Notes: generated by a model from the sequence alone, not told the origin. A stretch of 46,550 nt of DNA from JAWHTC01 sp032586155 (GCF_032586155.1 NZ_JAWHTC010000009.1:1-46550), one strand, 5' to 3'. Counted from the stretch's first letter, positions 17,362-25,611 are shown. A program made the numbers and translations.

Positions 17362-18783
17362 ATGATCACCCCCGTCCTGCTTTGTGGAGGTTCCGGCACC
17401 CGTCTCTGGCCGCTGTCGCGCAAAAGCTACCCCAAGCAATTCGTGCCGCTCCTGGATGACAAGACCCTGTTCCAGGCCTCGGTCGAGCGTCTTTCGGGGG
17501 ACGGGTATGCCGCCCCGCTGGTGCTGACCAATTCCGATTTCCGCTTCATCGTCACCGAGCAGCTGATGGAAGAGGGCATCGACCCGCAGGCCGTGCTGAT
17601 CGAACCGGAAGGGCGCAACACCGCCCCGGCGGTCCTGGCCGCGGCGCTGTGGCTGGAGAAATCCGACCCCGAGGCGCTGATGCTGATTGCGCCATCCGAT
17701 CACGTGATCCCGGATTCGGCGGCCTTCCGCGCCGCCGTGGATGCCGGGGCCGAGGCCGCCAAAGGCGGCCAGCTGGTCACCTTCGGTATCCACCCGACCC
17801 ATGCCGAAACCGGCTATGGATACCTGGAACTGTCGGCCCGCCCCGCGGACGGCAGCACCGACCCGATCGGGTTGAAACGCTTTGTCGAGAAACCGGACGC
17901 AGAGAATGCCGAGGCCATGGTCGCCTCGGGTGACTACCTGTGGAATGCCGGTATCTTCCTGTTCTCGGTTGCCACCATCCTTGATGCCTATCGCGCCCAT
18001 TCCCCGGAAATGGTCGAGCCGGTCAAGGCGGCCATCGCCGAAGGCGCGCCCGACCTTGGTTTCTTCCGCCTGGCCCCCGAAAGCTGGGCCGGGGCGACCA
18101 ACACCTCGGTCGACTACGCGGTGATGGAGCGGGCCGACAACCTGAGTGTGGTGCCGTTTGCCTCGGGCTGGTCCGACCTGGGTGGCTGGGACGCGGTCTG
18201 GCGCCAGAGCGCGCGCGATGAACGTGGCGTGGCCCTGTCCGGCCCGGCCACGGCGATTGACTGCGACAACACGCTGTTGCGTTCCGAGGATCCGACCCTC
18301 GAAGTGGTCGGGATCGGGCTCGACAATATCGTGGCCGTGGCCATGCCCGACGCGGTGCTGATCGCCGATGCCAACCGGGCGCAGGACGTCAAGAAGGCGG
18401 TTACGGCGCTCAAGGCCAAACAAGCCAAGCAGGCCGAGATGTTCCCCAAGGATCACCGCCCCTGGGGCTGGTTCGAAAGCCTGGTCGTCGGCGACCGGTT
18501 CCAGGTGAAACGTATCCATGTCCATCCCGGTGCGGCCCTGTCGCTGCAAAGCCACCACCACCGCTCCGAGCACTGGATCGTGGTCGAAGGCACCGCCAAG
18601 GTGACCGTCGATGACGAGATCAAGCTGGTGAGCGAAAACCAGTCGATCTATATCCCGCTGGGCGCGGTGCACCGCATGGAAAACCCGGGCAAGGTGCCGA
18701 TGGTCCTGATCGAGGTGCAGACCGGCTCGTATCTGGGCGAGGATGACATCATCCGCTACGAAGACATCTATGCGCGTGGCTAG
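17362..18783 (+). CDS. manC: Mannose-1-phosphate guanylyltransferase / mannose-6-phosphate isomerase (bifunctional type)
   Basis: Predicted 473 residues, matching the bifunctional type II enzymes. The N-terminal nucleotidyltransferase domain has LLCGGSGTRLWPLSRKSYPKQF, and the middle has FVEKPD and GYLWNAGIFLF. From about residue 355 a cupin domain (RPWGWFESLVVGDRFQVKRI, HPGAALSLQSHHHRSEHW) gives the isomerase part with its metal-binding His. It makes GDP-mannose, the substrate for Gmd. Followed 21 bases later by the coiled-coil protein, so likely in one transcript with the genes to 21966. Confidence 0.95.
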   Translation: MITPVLLCGGSGTRLWPLSRKSYPKQFVPLLDDKTLFQASVERLSGDGYAAPLVLTNSDFRFIVTEQLMEEGIDPQAVLIEPEGRNTAPAVLAAALWLEKSDPEALMLIAPSDHVIPDSAAFRAAVDAGAEAAKGGQLVTFGIHPTHAETGYGYLELSARPADGSTDPIGLKRFVEKPDAENAEAMVASGDYLWNAGIFLFSVATILDAYRAHSPEMVEPVKAAIAEGAPDLGFFRLAPESWAGATNTSVDYAVMERADNLSVVPFASGWSDLGGWDAVWRQSARDERGVALSGPATAIDCDNTLLRSEDPTLEVVGIGLDNIVAVAMPDAVLIADANRAQDVKKAVTALKAKQAKQAEMFPKDHRPWGWFESLVVGDRFQVKRIHVHPGAALSLQSHHHRSEHWIVVEGTAKVTVDDEIKLVSENQSIYIPLGAVHRMENPGKVPMVLIEVQTGSYLGEDDIIRYEDIYARG

Positions 18784-18804
18784 GGTCAACAGGATATTTC
18801 GGAC

Positions 18805-19728
18805 ATGCTGATCTGGCACGATCCCTATAATGAAACCGACACCCTGGTGATCCTGCTGGCCGAGCTGTCGGGTGACTCCACGGTCCTGGACACGACGGAT
18901 GCGCTTGCAGATGCGTTGGACGAAGAGGATGCGAGTAACCCCGTCCTGTGTCTTTACACGCGGGCAGACATCGCCGTGGCGGAACGCATGGAACAGGGTG
19001 ACACGGCCACGGACGCGGTCGAAACCTGGGCCGATCAGGCCGCGTTCCTGCTCGGGAAACAGCGCCGTCACCGGCGGCGTGTGACCCTTGTTGACGCCGA
19101 TCTCGTCCGCAACGCCCCGGTTGAATTTCTCGACTGGCTGAAACTGGAGGATAGCGAAAGCTTTGCCCCGGATCCCGCCCCCGAAGGCGACCCGGTGCTT
19201 TTGATGATTGCCGAGCTGGCGCTTCAGGCCAACCCCGCGGCCCAATCGCTGGCCGAGGAATTGCAAGCCGCCTCGGTCACCTTCTCCGAGACGGGCCTCG
19301 CGGCCCCCGCGCTGCCCGAAGCGGCGCTGGACAGGTATGTCGCCGAGAAGGCCACGCTGCAGACCGCGTTGCGCGCCCGCGAAAGCGAGATTGCCAAGCT
19401 GCGCGAGAGCCAGAGCCTGCTGACCGGCCAGAACCGGACCCAGAACATGGAGCTGAGCCGGCTTGGCAAGGAGCTGAGCCAGATGGAAACCCGGCTGGCC
19501 CAGCTCAATCAGGGCCTCGACAGCTATCAGGTTCAGGTCAGCACCCTGCAGGAGAAACTCCGGCTCAGCACGGATCGTCTGGCCGACAAGAACCAGTTGC
19601 TCGACACGCTGGCCGAACAGCTGAAGCAGCGCCAGGACGAGATCGACCGGATCATGCAGTCCAGATCCATGCGTCTGACCGCACCCATTCGGCGTCTGGG
19701 CCGGCTTTTCCGGAGACCGGGCCCGTGA
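18805..19728 (+). CDS. Coiled-coil protein with C-terminal 'LTAPIRRLGR' motif
   Basis: Predicted 307 residues. The N-terminal 150 residues form an acidic globular region I do not recognise (MLIWHDPYNETDTLVILLAEL). Residues ~180-285 are a continuous heptad-type coiled coil (ELSRLGKELSQMETRLAQLN, LSTDRLADKNQLLDTLAEQL). The end, SRSMRLTAPIRRLGRLFRRP, resembles the basic S-x-S-(W/M)-R-L-T-x-P-(L/I)-R tail found after coiled coils in proteins encoded among capsule and LPS glycosyltransferases. A scaffold or chain-length-ruler role is inference. GTGA overlap with the next gene shows coupling. Confidence 0.7.
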   Translation: MLIWHDPYNETDTLVILLAELSGDSTVLDTTDALADALDEEDASNPVLCLYTRADIAVAERMEQGDTATDAVETWADQAAFLLGKQRRHRRRVTLVDADLVRNAPVEFLDWLKLEDSESFAPDPAPEGDPVLLMIAELALQANPAAQSLAEELQAASVTFSETGLAAPALPEAALDRYVAEKATLQTALRARESEIAKLRESQSLLTGQNRTQNMELSRLGKELSQMETRLAQLNQGLDSYQVQVSTLQEKLRLSTDRLADKNQLLDTLAEQLKQRQDEIDRIMQSRSMRLTAPIRRLGRLFRRPGP

Positions 19729-21032
19729 GCGATTTCCTGGCCAGCCACCTGCGCAATCTCGACACACCACCCGGGCTTGCAGTCTGTCTCGGCAACGAGG
19801 CCGCCAGCCTGCTGCCGCTCTGTCTTGAAATCGGCACCGAGCATGTCGTCGTGACGGAACCCGATCCTCGGGCCGCAGCCCGGTTGCGGCATATGACCCC
19901 GGACAATGCCCAGGTCACCGTGATCGAGTCGATGATCACCGACAGCACCGGGATGGCTGCGCTCAGCACTCTGTCGCTGCACCGTTTTTCCGGCCTGCGG
20001 GACGTCACCGGGCTCAGCACGCTGTTTCCCAGCCTGCGCGAAACCGGCACGACCGAGGTCGCGACCATGGATGTGGCCGGGCTGCTTGAACAGCTGCCGG
20101 GACCGGACAGTTCGAAGCCGCGCGTACTGATCCTCGGCCCCAATGGCGAGGAATACCCCATCCTGACTGCCCTGGCCGCACAGGGTGCGCTGCAAGACTT
20201 CGACCAGGTCTTTCTGACCCTGCCGGAAATCGCGCTGTTCCAGGATGGCGCCACGACGGCCGAGCTCACTGCCCTGCTCGCAGAAAACGGATTCGAGCGC
20301 GCGGCATGCGATACCGGGGACCCGGATATTCCCACCTGCCATTTCCGGCTGGACCGGAAGGCGCTGAAACAGGCGCAGGTTCAGGAGGGCATGCGCCGGG
20401 AACTGGAACAGCTGGCGGCACAAAACACCGACCTGCAGGCGCAGCTCACCCGCTTGCAGGATGACAGCAGCGTGATCAATCAGGCCGCCGAGTCGGCAAA
20501 AACCGAGAACCAGGAGCTCCGGCAGCAGCTCGAAACCGTCCGGGCCGAGCTCGAAGAGGCCCGCACCCATGTAAAACGCGCCCAGGATACCACCGTGGCG
20601 ACCCGAAGAGAGCTGGCTGCCGCCCAGGACCAGGCCACCGAGGCCAGCACCGAAGCCGAGACACTCCGGCAACAGCTCGAAGACGCCCGGGTCGACATGA
20701 AACGCACCCAGGATACCACTGCGGCCACCCGGAACGAGACCGAGACGCTCCAGCAGAGTCTGTCTCTGGCGATCCGCACACAGACGCTGCGCGAAAACGA
20801 CCTGCGCGATCTGCAAAGCCAATATGCCGCCCTGCGGGAACAGGCCGCCGAAAGCGACAGGCTCATTGCGCAGCTGAGCCGGCATATCGGGCAGGCCATC
20901 GAATACCTGCCGACACCACGCAGCCGGTCCGGCAAGGCAACCACCGGCAAGATGGCAGCCAAAACGACAGCCACCAAAAAGACGGCCCCGTCGCGGGGCC
21001 GGGGCACAATCGGACCTGCGCGCGATGGCTGA
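19725..21032 (+). CDS. Degenerate FkbM-like domain fused to a long coiled coil
   Basis: Predicted 435 residues. Residues ~15-205 follow an FkbM methyltransferase layout (LAVCLGNEAASLLPL, HVVVTEPDP, TLSLHRF, PRVLILGPNGEEYPILTAL), but the glycine-rich SAM loop is not preserved and the catalytic IDVEG-like segment reads ILGPNGEE. From ~210 to 390 there is a long coiled coil with an internal near-repeat (LRQQLETVRAELEEA and LRQQLEDARVDMKR, each followed by QDTT-AT-R). A basic Lys/Thr-rich tail closes the protein. GTG start overlaps the upstream TGA, and the end overlaps the next gene by 8 bases. Enzyme activity doubtful. Confidence 0.65.
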   Translation: MSDFLASHLRNLDTPPGLAVCLGNEAASLLPLCLEIGTEHVVVTEPDPRAAARLRHMTPDNAQVTVIESMITDSTGMAALSTLSLHRFSGLRDVTGLSTLFPSLRETGTTEVATMDVAGLLEQLPGPDSSKPRVLILGPNGEEYPILTALAAQGALQDFDQVFLTLPEIALFQDGATTAELTALLAENGFERAACDTGDPDIPTCHFRLDRKALKQAQVQEGMRRELEQLAAQNTDLQAQLTRLQDDSSVINQAAESAKTENQELRQQLETVRAELEEARTHVKRAQDTTVATRRELAAAQDQATEASTEAETLRQQLEDARVDMKRTQDTTAATRNETETLQQSLSLAIRTQTLRENDLRDLQSQYAALREQAAESDRLIAQLSRHIGQAIEYLPTPRSRSGKATTGKMAAKTTATKKTAPSRGRGTIGPARDG

Positions 21033-21966
21033 CGCCGGCAAGCTCACCCAGCTGCGCCAGGAGCTGGAACAGGCCCGGGCCCTGTTGCCGGACCCCGCCA
21101 CGCTTGACCCTGCCACGGACAGGCGCAGCCCCCCCCCCAAGGACCTGGCGACGGCGTTGAAATCCTGTCAGCGGCTGCTCAAGGGACGGCCCGCGCTGGA
21201 CCGCCCGGCGATCCGCACCATCCATCATATGGCCTGCACCGGGGGCACGCTGTTGTCCCAATGCATTGCAGCCATGCCCAATACCCAGCTTCTGAGCGAG
21301 ATCGACCCGACCAGCCGCGCCGCGCCCCAGATCATGTTTGGGCCCACCGACCTGACCCGCCTGCTGCGCAATGCCTCGCGGCCATCCGGCTCGGCCCTGG
21401 AGATCAAGGTGTTCCTGGCAGGGCTCAAGGTCATCTACGAGGACAACACCCGCGCGGGCAGCAGCCTGATCCTGCGGGAACATTCCCATGACCACTTTCA
21501 TTCCGGCGACCTCGAGCCGTCCCGCTCGACCCTGCACGAGATCCTGAAGGATCATTACCCGCTGCACAGCCTGGTCACCGTGCGGCACCCGCTGGATTCC
21601 TATCTCGGCCTGCTGAAAAACCACTGGCTGAATTTCCCCGACGCCAGCTTCACGGAGTATTGCCGCCGCTACCTGCTGTTCCTCGATCGCCACGCGGGGC
21701 TCGACATTCTGCGCTACGAGGATTTCGTCACTGACCCGGAAACGCATATGCAGTGGATATGTGATCACTTCGAGCTGCGCTTCGAGCCGGAGTTCACCCA
21801 TCTCTTCGGTGCCATCCACCTCTCGGGCGGCAGCGGTCGTCGCGGCAACGAGATCAGCCTGCGCCCACGCCGCCCCCTGCCCGACGGGTTGTCCGGCGAG
21901 CTGGAAGACAACGAACCCTACGCCCGGCTCTGCACCCGGCTCGATTATTCCGCCGACGCGGGTTGA
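21025..21966 (+). CDS. Sulfotransferase-like protein with N-terminal helical segment (5 of 5)
   Basis: Predicted 313 residues. After a short helical N-terminus (LTQLRQELEQARALL), RTIHHMACTGGTLLSQCIAA (about 63-82) is a P-loop-like 5'-PSB segment, and SLVTVRHPLDSYLGLL the 3'-phosphate-binding motif; LRYEDFVTDPETHMQWICDH is typical of sulfotransferases near the C-terminus. The first loop (ACTGG) is unusual. The start overlaps the FkbM/coiled-coil gene, so the three genes 18805-21966 form a coupled block. Ends 7 bases from the convergent DUF2793 gene. Confidence 0.75.
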   Translation: MADAGKLTQLRQELEQARALLPDPATLDPATDRRSPPPKDLATALKSCQRLLKGRPALDRPAIRTIHHMACTGGTLLSQCIAAMPNTQLLSEIDPTSRAAPQIMFGPTDLTRLLRNASRPSGSALEIKVFLAGLKVIYEDNTRAGSSLILREHSHDHFHSGDLEPSRSTLHEILKDHYPLHSLVTVRHPLDSYLGLLKNHWLNFPDASFTEYCRRYLLFLDRHAGLDILRYEDFVTDPETHMQWICDHFELRFEPEFTHLFGAIHLSGGSGRRGNEISLRPRRPLPDGLSGELEDNEPYARLCTRLDYSADAG

Positions 21967-21973
21967 GCCGGGA

Positions 21974-22654
21974 TCACTTCCAACGCCCGATCGCCGTGAC
22001 CTCCACCACCGGGGCGGTGGCATCCGAGACGAAGCGCATGGCGCGAAAACTGGCGCTGGCGGGTCCGGCACAATGCGCGCTGACCAGGGTATCCTCCAGG
22101 TTGGTGTCACTGCCCTGCACCGCAGGCCGGCTGCCCGTGGCGAAGGCCTTGGGGAAATTCCAGGCCGTGGCCGTCGCCCCCTGGAACCCGGAGCCTGCCG
22201 CGCTGGTGGCCGCATCCAGCGTCAGGCTGTGATTGCAGATCTGGGTTCCATCGGCAAAGCGCACATAGTCGCCATCCGTACCACTGCCGCGCTCGATCAC
22301 TGCGCCGTCTGGCGTGCCGCCCGTGTCCGACACCGTGCCCACCAGGGTTTGCGTGTCATAGAAATGGCGCCAGGGCTGCCAGCCCGCACCATCGGAGGTT
22401 TTCACCCGCCAGGCATTGGCATCGCGCACGGCCAGCATGTCCGCCTGTCCGGCCCAGTCGCCGCTCGGGGCCGCTCCAAGCGCATGAATTTCACCCTCGG
22501 CCGGCGCAAGCGGCGGGGTTTCAGCCCCAAACGCCACCACACTGAGCTGGACAATCCCGTCCAGCCGCAACAGCGCCTCGTTATGGGTCACGTGTTTCTG
22601 CGCCTGCGACGGTTGAATATAGGGCAGCTCCAGCCGGGTGGACTTCTGGGACAT
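21974..22654 (-). CDS. DUF2793 family protein (phage-tail-like)
   Basis: Predicted 226 residues. The first 30 residues (LELPYIQPSQAQKHVTHNEA) are the hallmark of DUF2793, a domain found in alphaproteobacterial prophages and gene transfer agent-like loci. The C-terminal ~100 residues (GDYVRFADGTQICNHSL ... FSGAT/FPKAF-type) resemble the phage tail-fibre beta domain that follows it. Start ATG 22652-22654 has GAGGAAG seven bases before it; the open frame continues 20 codons upstream without a ribosome site. No other phage structural or lysis genes are near, so it looks domesticated rather than part of a prophage. Confidence 0.75.
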   Translation of the reverse strand: MSQKSTRLELPYIQPSQAQKHVTHNEALLRLDGIVQLSVVAFGAETPPLAPAEGEIHALGAAPSGDWAGQADMLAVRDANAWRVKTSDGAGWQPWRHFYDTQTLVGTVSDTGGTPDGAVIERGSGTDGDYVRFADGTQICNHSLTLDAATSAAGSGFQGATATAWNFPKAFATGSRPAVQGSDTNLEDTLVSAHCAGPASASFRAMRFVSDATAPVVEVTAIGRWK

Positions 22655-22771
22655 CGCGTCTTCCTCGCTTGGGTATTTGCAACCCGGGCTTGATACGCGG
22701 CCAAATCTTGCCACGGCATAACCTGCCCGTGCGGGGCGTTAAGACAATGTCAGGGGATGAGGGCGGGTGCC

Positions 22772-23797
22772 TCAGCCATCCTTGAACCGACGCCGCACCC
22801 AGCCAAGGAACGCCTTGTCGGGGGATTTCGCAGGCTGGGTCTGGGCCGCGGCCCAATGCCGCCACTCGGCCTCCAGCGCATAGACATCGGCCCCGGGGGC
22901 AAGGGCACGGGCCGCCTCAAGCGTCTCGGGTTGCAGCGGTGCCTCCAGCGGTTCGATGACCTGGCCGCGACGGGTGAAGCGGATCAGGTCGCCCTCTTCC
23001 TCGGCCATGGAGTAATCCGGCAGGTGATCGGCCGCGATCATCTTGCGCAGCGCGGCGCGAAACACCCGCAGCGGCGCGGCGCTGCCCGATTTCTTGTGCA
23101 GGGTCGCCACGCTCACCCGCCAGCTGGGTTGGCGCCCGCAATGTTTGCGCACCAACTCGTACACCCGCCGTTCCAGCGGCTTGCGCAGACGAAAATAATC
23201 CCGGCTCAGCGTCAGAACCGATTTCGACAGCACCGCGCGATAAAGCCACTCGCTCAGCGTCACCACCACGCTGACCATCCGTCCGCCACGGCTGCGCCGC
23301 ACGATCTCCCAGCTTTCGATCAACCCGAAGCCGGTCGTCGTCTCGGTCTCGCCGGTGGTCATGTTGGTGGTGACCCGCGTGCCCGCCAGCCGTTCGAACG
23401 CTTCTTTCAGCCGCGCATAGGCATCGCCCGAGGTATCGCGATTGGTTGCCACCAACAAATCATGCGCCTTGAGCTGCAAGGTGCGCGAAATCTCGCGTCC
23501 GGCATTGGCCGCCGCCATCAACTGGCTGATGCAATAGATCAGGATGTCCTTGTCATGGATCGTCGCCCGGCCCCGCACCGATGGCGTCACCTCCACCGCG
23601 ATCCCATTATGGGCATAGCTCAGGATGCGCCGGTCCGGCTTGGTCGACAGCGAAAAGATTGGGTGCTCCATCGAGCCCAAATCATCCTTGGGCGCGGCAT
23701 CAAAGATGTCACAGACAAAGAAATCCGCCGTCGGATGACGGTTGGGCAAAAGCCCCGAACCGGCTGATACAACACTCCCCTGCCCTGACATTGGCAC
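22772..23797 (-). CDS. repA: Plasmid replication initiator RepA
   Basis: Predicted 341 residues of the RPA-type (Replication initiator protein A) family found on Rhodobacterales plasmids. Diagnostic stretches are ADFFVCDIFDAAPKDDLGSM, EHPIFSLSTKPDRRILSYAH, IHDKDILIYCISQL and LRKPLERRVYELVRKHCG, with winged-helix character through the middle. It should bind the iterons in the adjacent intergenic region (23910-23969) and recruit host replication proteins. GTG at 23795-23797 has AGGA six bases upstream; an ATG two codons in is an alternative. It is divergent from parAB, the usual layout of RepA replicons. Confidence 0.95.
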   Translation of the reverse strand: MPMSGQGSVVSAGSGLLPNRHPTADFFVCDIFDAAPKDDLGSMEHPIFSLSTKPDRRILSYAHNGIAVEVTPSVRGRATIHDKDILIYCISQLMAAANAGREISRTLQLKAHDLLVATNRDTSGDAYARLKEAFERLAGTRVTTNMTTGETETTTGFGLIESWEIVRRSRGGRMVSVVVTLSEWLYRAVLSKSVLTLSRDYFRLRKPLERRVYELVRKHCGRQPSWRVSVATLHKKSGSAAPLRVFRAALRKMIAADHLPDYSMAEEEGDLIRFTRRGQVIEPLEAPLQPETLEAARALAPGADVYALEAEWRHWAAAQTQPAKSPDKAFLGWVRRRFKDG

Positions 23798-23870
23798 CTG
23801 TTATCCTGTCCCTACCCCGTGTGATTCTGCTGCTCTGTTTATCGGGGTTTCAGTGACGCTGAGCCTAGAG

Positions 23871-23879
23871 TTATCCACA
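23871..23879 (+). promoter_or_regulatory. DnaA box
   Basis: TTATCCACA is an exact match to the consensus DnaA box (TTWTNCACA). It stands 31 bases before the first iteron, a normal arrangement for iteron-type plasmid origins that recruit host DnaA. Confidence 0.8.
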
Positions 23880-23909
23880 GGTCCTGTCCAGCGGGGCCAC
23901 GCAAACAAA

Positions 23910-23969
23910 CGGAGGTTCAGAGTCATCCAAGCGTGGGATCAGAGTCATAAGAACGTGGGATCAGAGTCA
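23910..23969 (+). repeat. Three RepA iterons, 22-bp period
   Basis: CGTGGGATCAGAGTCA occurs exactly at 23932-23947 and 23954-23969. A third copy at 23910-23925 matches 13 of 16 positions, with TCAGAGTCA identical. Copies start every 22 bases, two helical turns, so they sit on one face of the DNA. Position beside repA and a DnaA box points to RepA-binding iterons that control replication and copy number. Confidence 0.82.
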
Positions 23970-23973
23970 GGTA

Positions 23974-24116
23974 ACACCGGAAAAGACAGATCAACCACTT
24001 GATTCAATGAAAGGATTCAAAGCACGATGGACTCCTTAACTAATAAATAACAAAAAAATAACTCTGCAGGATAGGATGCACTCCGCCTGCACAGACAATT
24101 TACACCGGAAAAGTCA
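23974..24116 (+). repeat. Pair of 15-bp direct repeats within the origin
   Basis: ACACCGGAAAAGACA (23974-23988) and ACACCGGAAAAGTCA (24102-24116) differ at one base. They bracket the AT-rich block at about 24001-24060. They may be additional binding sites for RepA, ParA or a host factor; which is not known. Confidence 0.6.
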
Positions 24117-24171
24117 CGGATTTGCTTAGAAAAGCGCTATGAAATCCGAAATATGTGCTCAAAAAACTTCC

Positions 24172-24213
24172 ATGTTCGCGGTTTTTTGGTATCTTGCAAA
24201 AAACAACGAACAT
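24172..24213. promoter_or_regulatory. Inverted repeat operator upstream of parA
   Basis: Arms ATGTTCGCGGTTTTTTG (24172-24188) and CAAAAAACAACGAACAT (24197-24213) pair at 15 of 17 positions around an 8-base loop. It ends ten bases before the preferred parA ATG. ParA proteins with an N-terminal DNA-binding domain autoregulate through such operators, which is the likely role here. It supports the start at 24224 rather than the GTG at 24155, which would put the repeat inside the gene. Confidence 0.65.
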
Positions 24214-24223
24214 ACGAGCGGTC

Positions 24224-25609
24224 ATGGCACAGGACACTTCCCTGCCCCCCTATTTCAACATTGATCCCGATCAGGCGCTTGCGCAACTCGGATCTCCCAC
24301 CACGACGCAGGGCTTCGGCTCTATGGCCCGCGCCTGCGCCGCCGGGCGGCAAGATCTGGCCAGCCGCGGATTAAACGAGGATGGCGGACGGCAATTGCGG
24401 ATGTTCTCCACCTGGGAAATCACCCGTTACCTGATCCCCGTGGCCACCGGCCATTTCCGCCGGGTGCTGAAGCAAAACCCCGATCTGCCCCAGGGTCGCT
24501 CTGAAACCGAAGGCGGTGCCAAGTGGTTCACTCTGGACGAGGTGCTGCGCCTGCGCGCCCATTTCGGTCAGGAGGGATCGAAATCCAAGGAATACCTGCC
24601 CTATCGACCCAAGGGGCAGCCCGCCAAGATGGTCGCCGTGGCAAACTTCAAGGGCGGCGTCGGCAAGACCAGCACGGCGGCGCATCTGGCCATGTCGGCC
24701 GCGCTTGATGGCTACAAGGTTCTGGTGGTTGATCTCGACAGCCAGGGCTCGATGAGCTCGATCTTTGGCGGCAAGGTCGAAGATGAATGGCAAACCGTCT
24801 TCCCGCTGATGGCGCGGCATTACGCCGGGCACCTGCGCAGCGCCAACCAGCGCCGGGTCGATCAGGGCGAGGCGCCGCTGCCGCTGGATGACACGCTGAC
24901 CGAGGCGCTCGAGGTCAAATCCCAGGACCTGATTCAGGAAACCCACTGGCCCAATATCGACCTGATCGGGGCCCAGCTGAACCTCTACTGGGCCGAGTTC
25001 CAGGTGCCGGTCTGGCGCATGCAGGGCCGTGGCTGGAAGCTGTGGGACGCGCTGACCGACATGTTCGCGGTCGACGGGGTGCTGGACGCCTATGACGTGA
25101 TCTTCCTCGATACCCCCCCGGCCCTTGGCTATCTGACGATCAACGGGCTGGCGGCGGCGGACATCCTGCTGGTGCCGCTTGGCGCCTCCTTCCTCGAGTT
25201 TGACAGTACCGGTCGCTTCTTCGACATGCTGCATTCCACCTTCGGGTCGATCGAAGAAGCCGAGAACATGGCCGCCCGCGCCCTGGGCCGCGAGGGGCTG
25301 GCTTTTGAGTGGGACGCGGTGCGCGCGGTCGTCACCCGCTATAACGGCGCTCAGCAGGCTGAACTGGCCGCCCTGATGCAGGCCTATCTGGGGTCCACCT
25401 TGTCGCCGCACCGGCAGGACTTTACCGCGCTGATCGGTCAGGCCGGTGAACAGGTGCGTGGCATCTACGAGGCCGATTACCGCGATTTCAACCGCGAGAC
25501 CTATGTCCGGGGCCGCGAAACCTTTGATGCCACCTATGCTGCCTTCAAGAGCCTGCTTCTGGGCAGTTGGCGGCGGGATGAACTGGCGGCACAAGAGGCG
25601 GCAGAGTGA
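24224..25609 (+). CDS. parA: Plasmid partition ATPase ParA
   Basis: Predicted 461-residue type Ia ParA. Residues ~60-120 form an N-terminal winged-helix or MerR-like region (MFSTWEITRYLIPVATGHFR), used for operator binding in this subclass. The deviant Walker A, FKGGVGKTSTAAHLA, is at ~142-156, with KVLVVDLDSQGSMS (A') and YDVIFLDTPPALGYL (Walker B) after it. It segregates plasmid copies together with ParB and parS. ATG 24224 is chosen because the longer frame runs through the inverted repeat operator. 45 bases, including a parS-like palindrome, separate it from parB. Confidence 0.95.
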   Translation: MAQDTSLPPYFNIDPDQALAQLGSPTTTQGFGSMARACAAGRQDLASRGLNEDGGRQLRMFSTWEITRYLIPVATGHFRRVLKQNPDLPQGRSETEGGAKWFTLDEVLRLRAHFGQEGSKSKEYLPYRPKGQPAKMVAVANFKGGVGKTSTAAHLAMSAALDGYKVLVVDLDSQGSMSSIFGGKVEDEWQTVFPLMARHYAGHLRSANQRRVDQGEAPLPLDDTLTEALEVKSQDLIQETHWPNIDLIGAQLNLYWAEFQVPVWRMQGRGWKLWDALTDMFAVDGVLDAYDVIFLDTPPALGYLTINGLAAADILLVPLGASFLEFDSTGRFFDMLHSTFGSIEEAENMAARALGREGLAFEWDAVRAVVTRYNGAQQAELAALMQAYLGSTLSPHRQDFTALIGQAGEQVRGIYEADYRDFNRETYVRGRETFDATYAAFKSLLLGSWRRDELAAQEAAE

Positions 25610-25611
25610 GC

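Larger units (their letters stand above)
23798..24223. other. Putative replication origin (oriV) and divergent repA/parA control region
   Basis: This 426-base gap between repA and parA holds the elements expected of an iteron origin: a consensus DnaA box (23871-23879), three iterons at 22-bp spacing (23910-23969), a second direct repeat ACACCGGAAAAG(A/T)CA (23974-23988 and 24102-24116), an AT-rich block (about 24001-24060) suited to strand opening, and an inverted repeat next to parA (24172-24213). It is clearly richer in A+T than its surroundings. Promoters for both flanking genes must also lie here, although I could not fix their hexamers. Confidence 0.85.

Noticed and set aside
17344..19770. 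808-codon open frame on the minus strand opposite manC and the coiled-coil gene
   Set aside because: It covers two convincing plus-strand genes, and its translation has only the Gly/Arg/Gln-rich composition expected of a GC-rich antisense frame.
21974..22654. Prophage remnant around the DUF2793 gene
   Set aside because: No integrase, attachment repeats, capsid, tail-tube or lysis genes are present; flanking genes are polysaccharide and replication genes.
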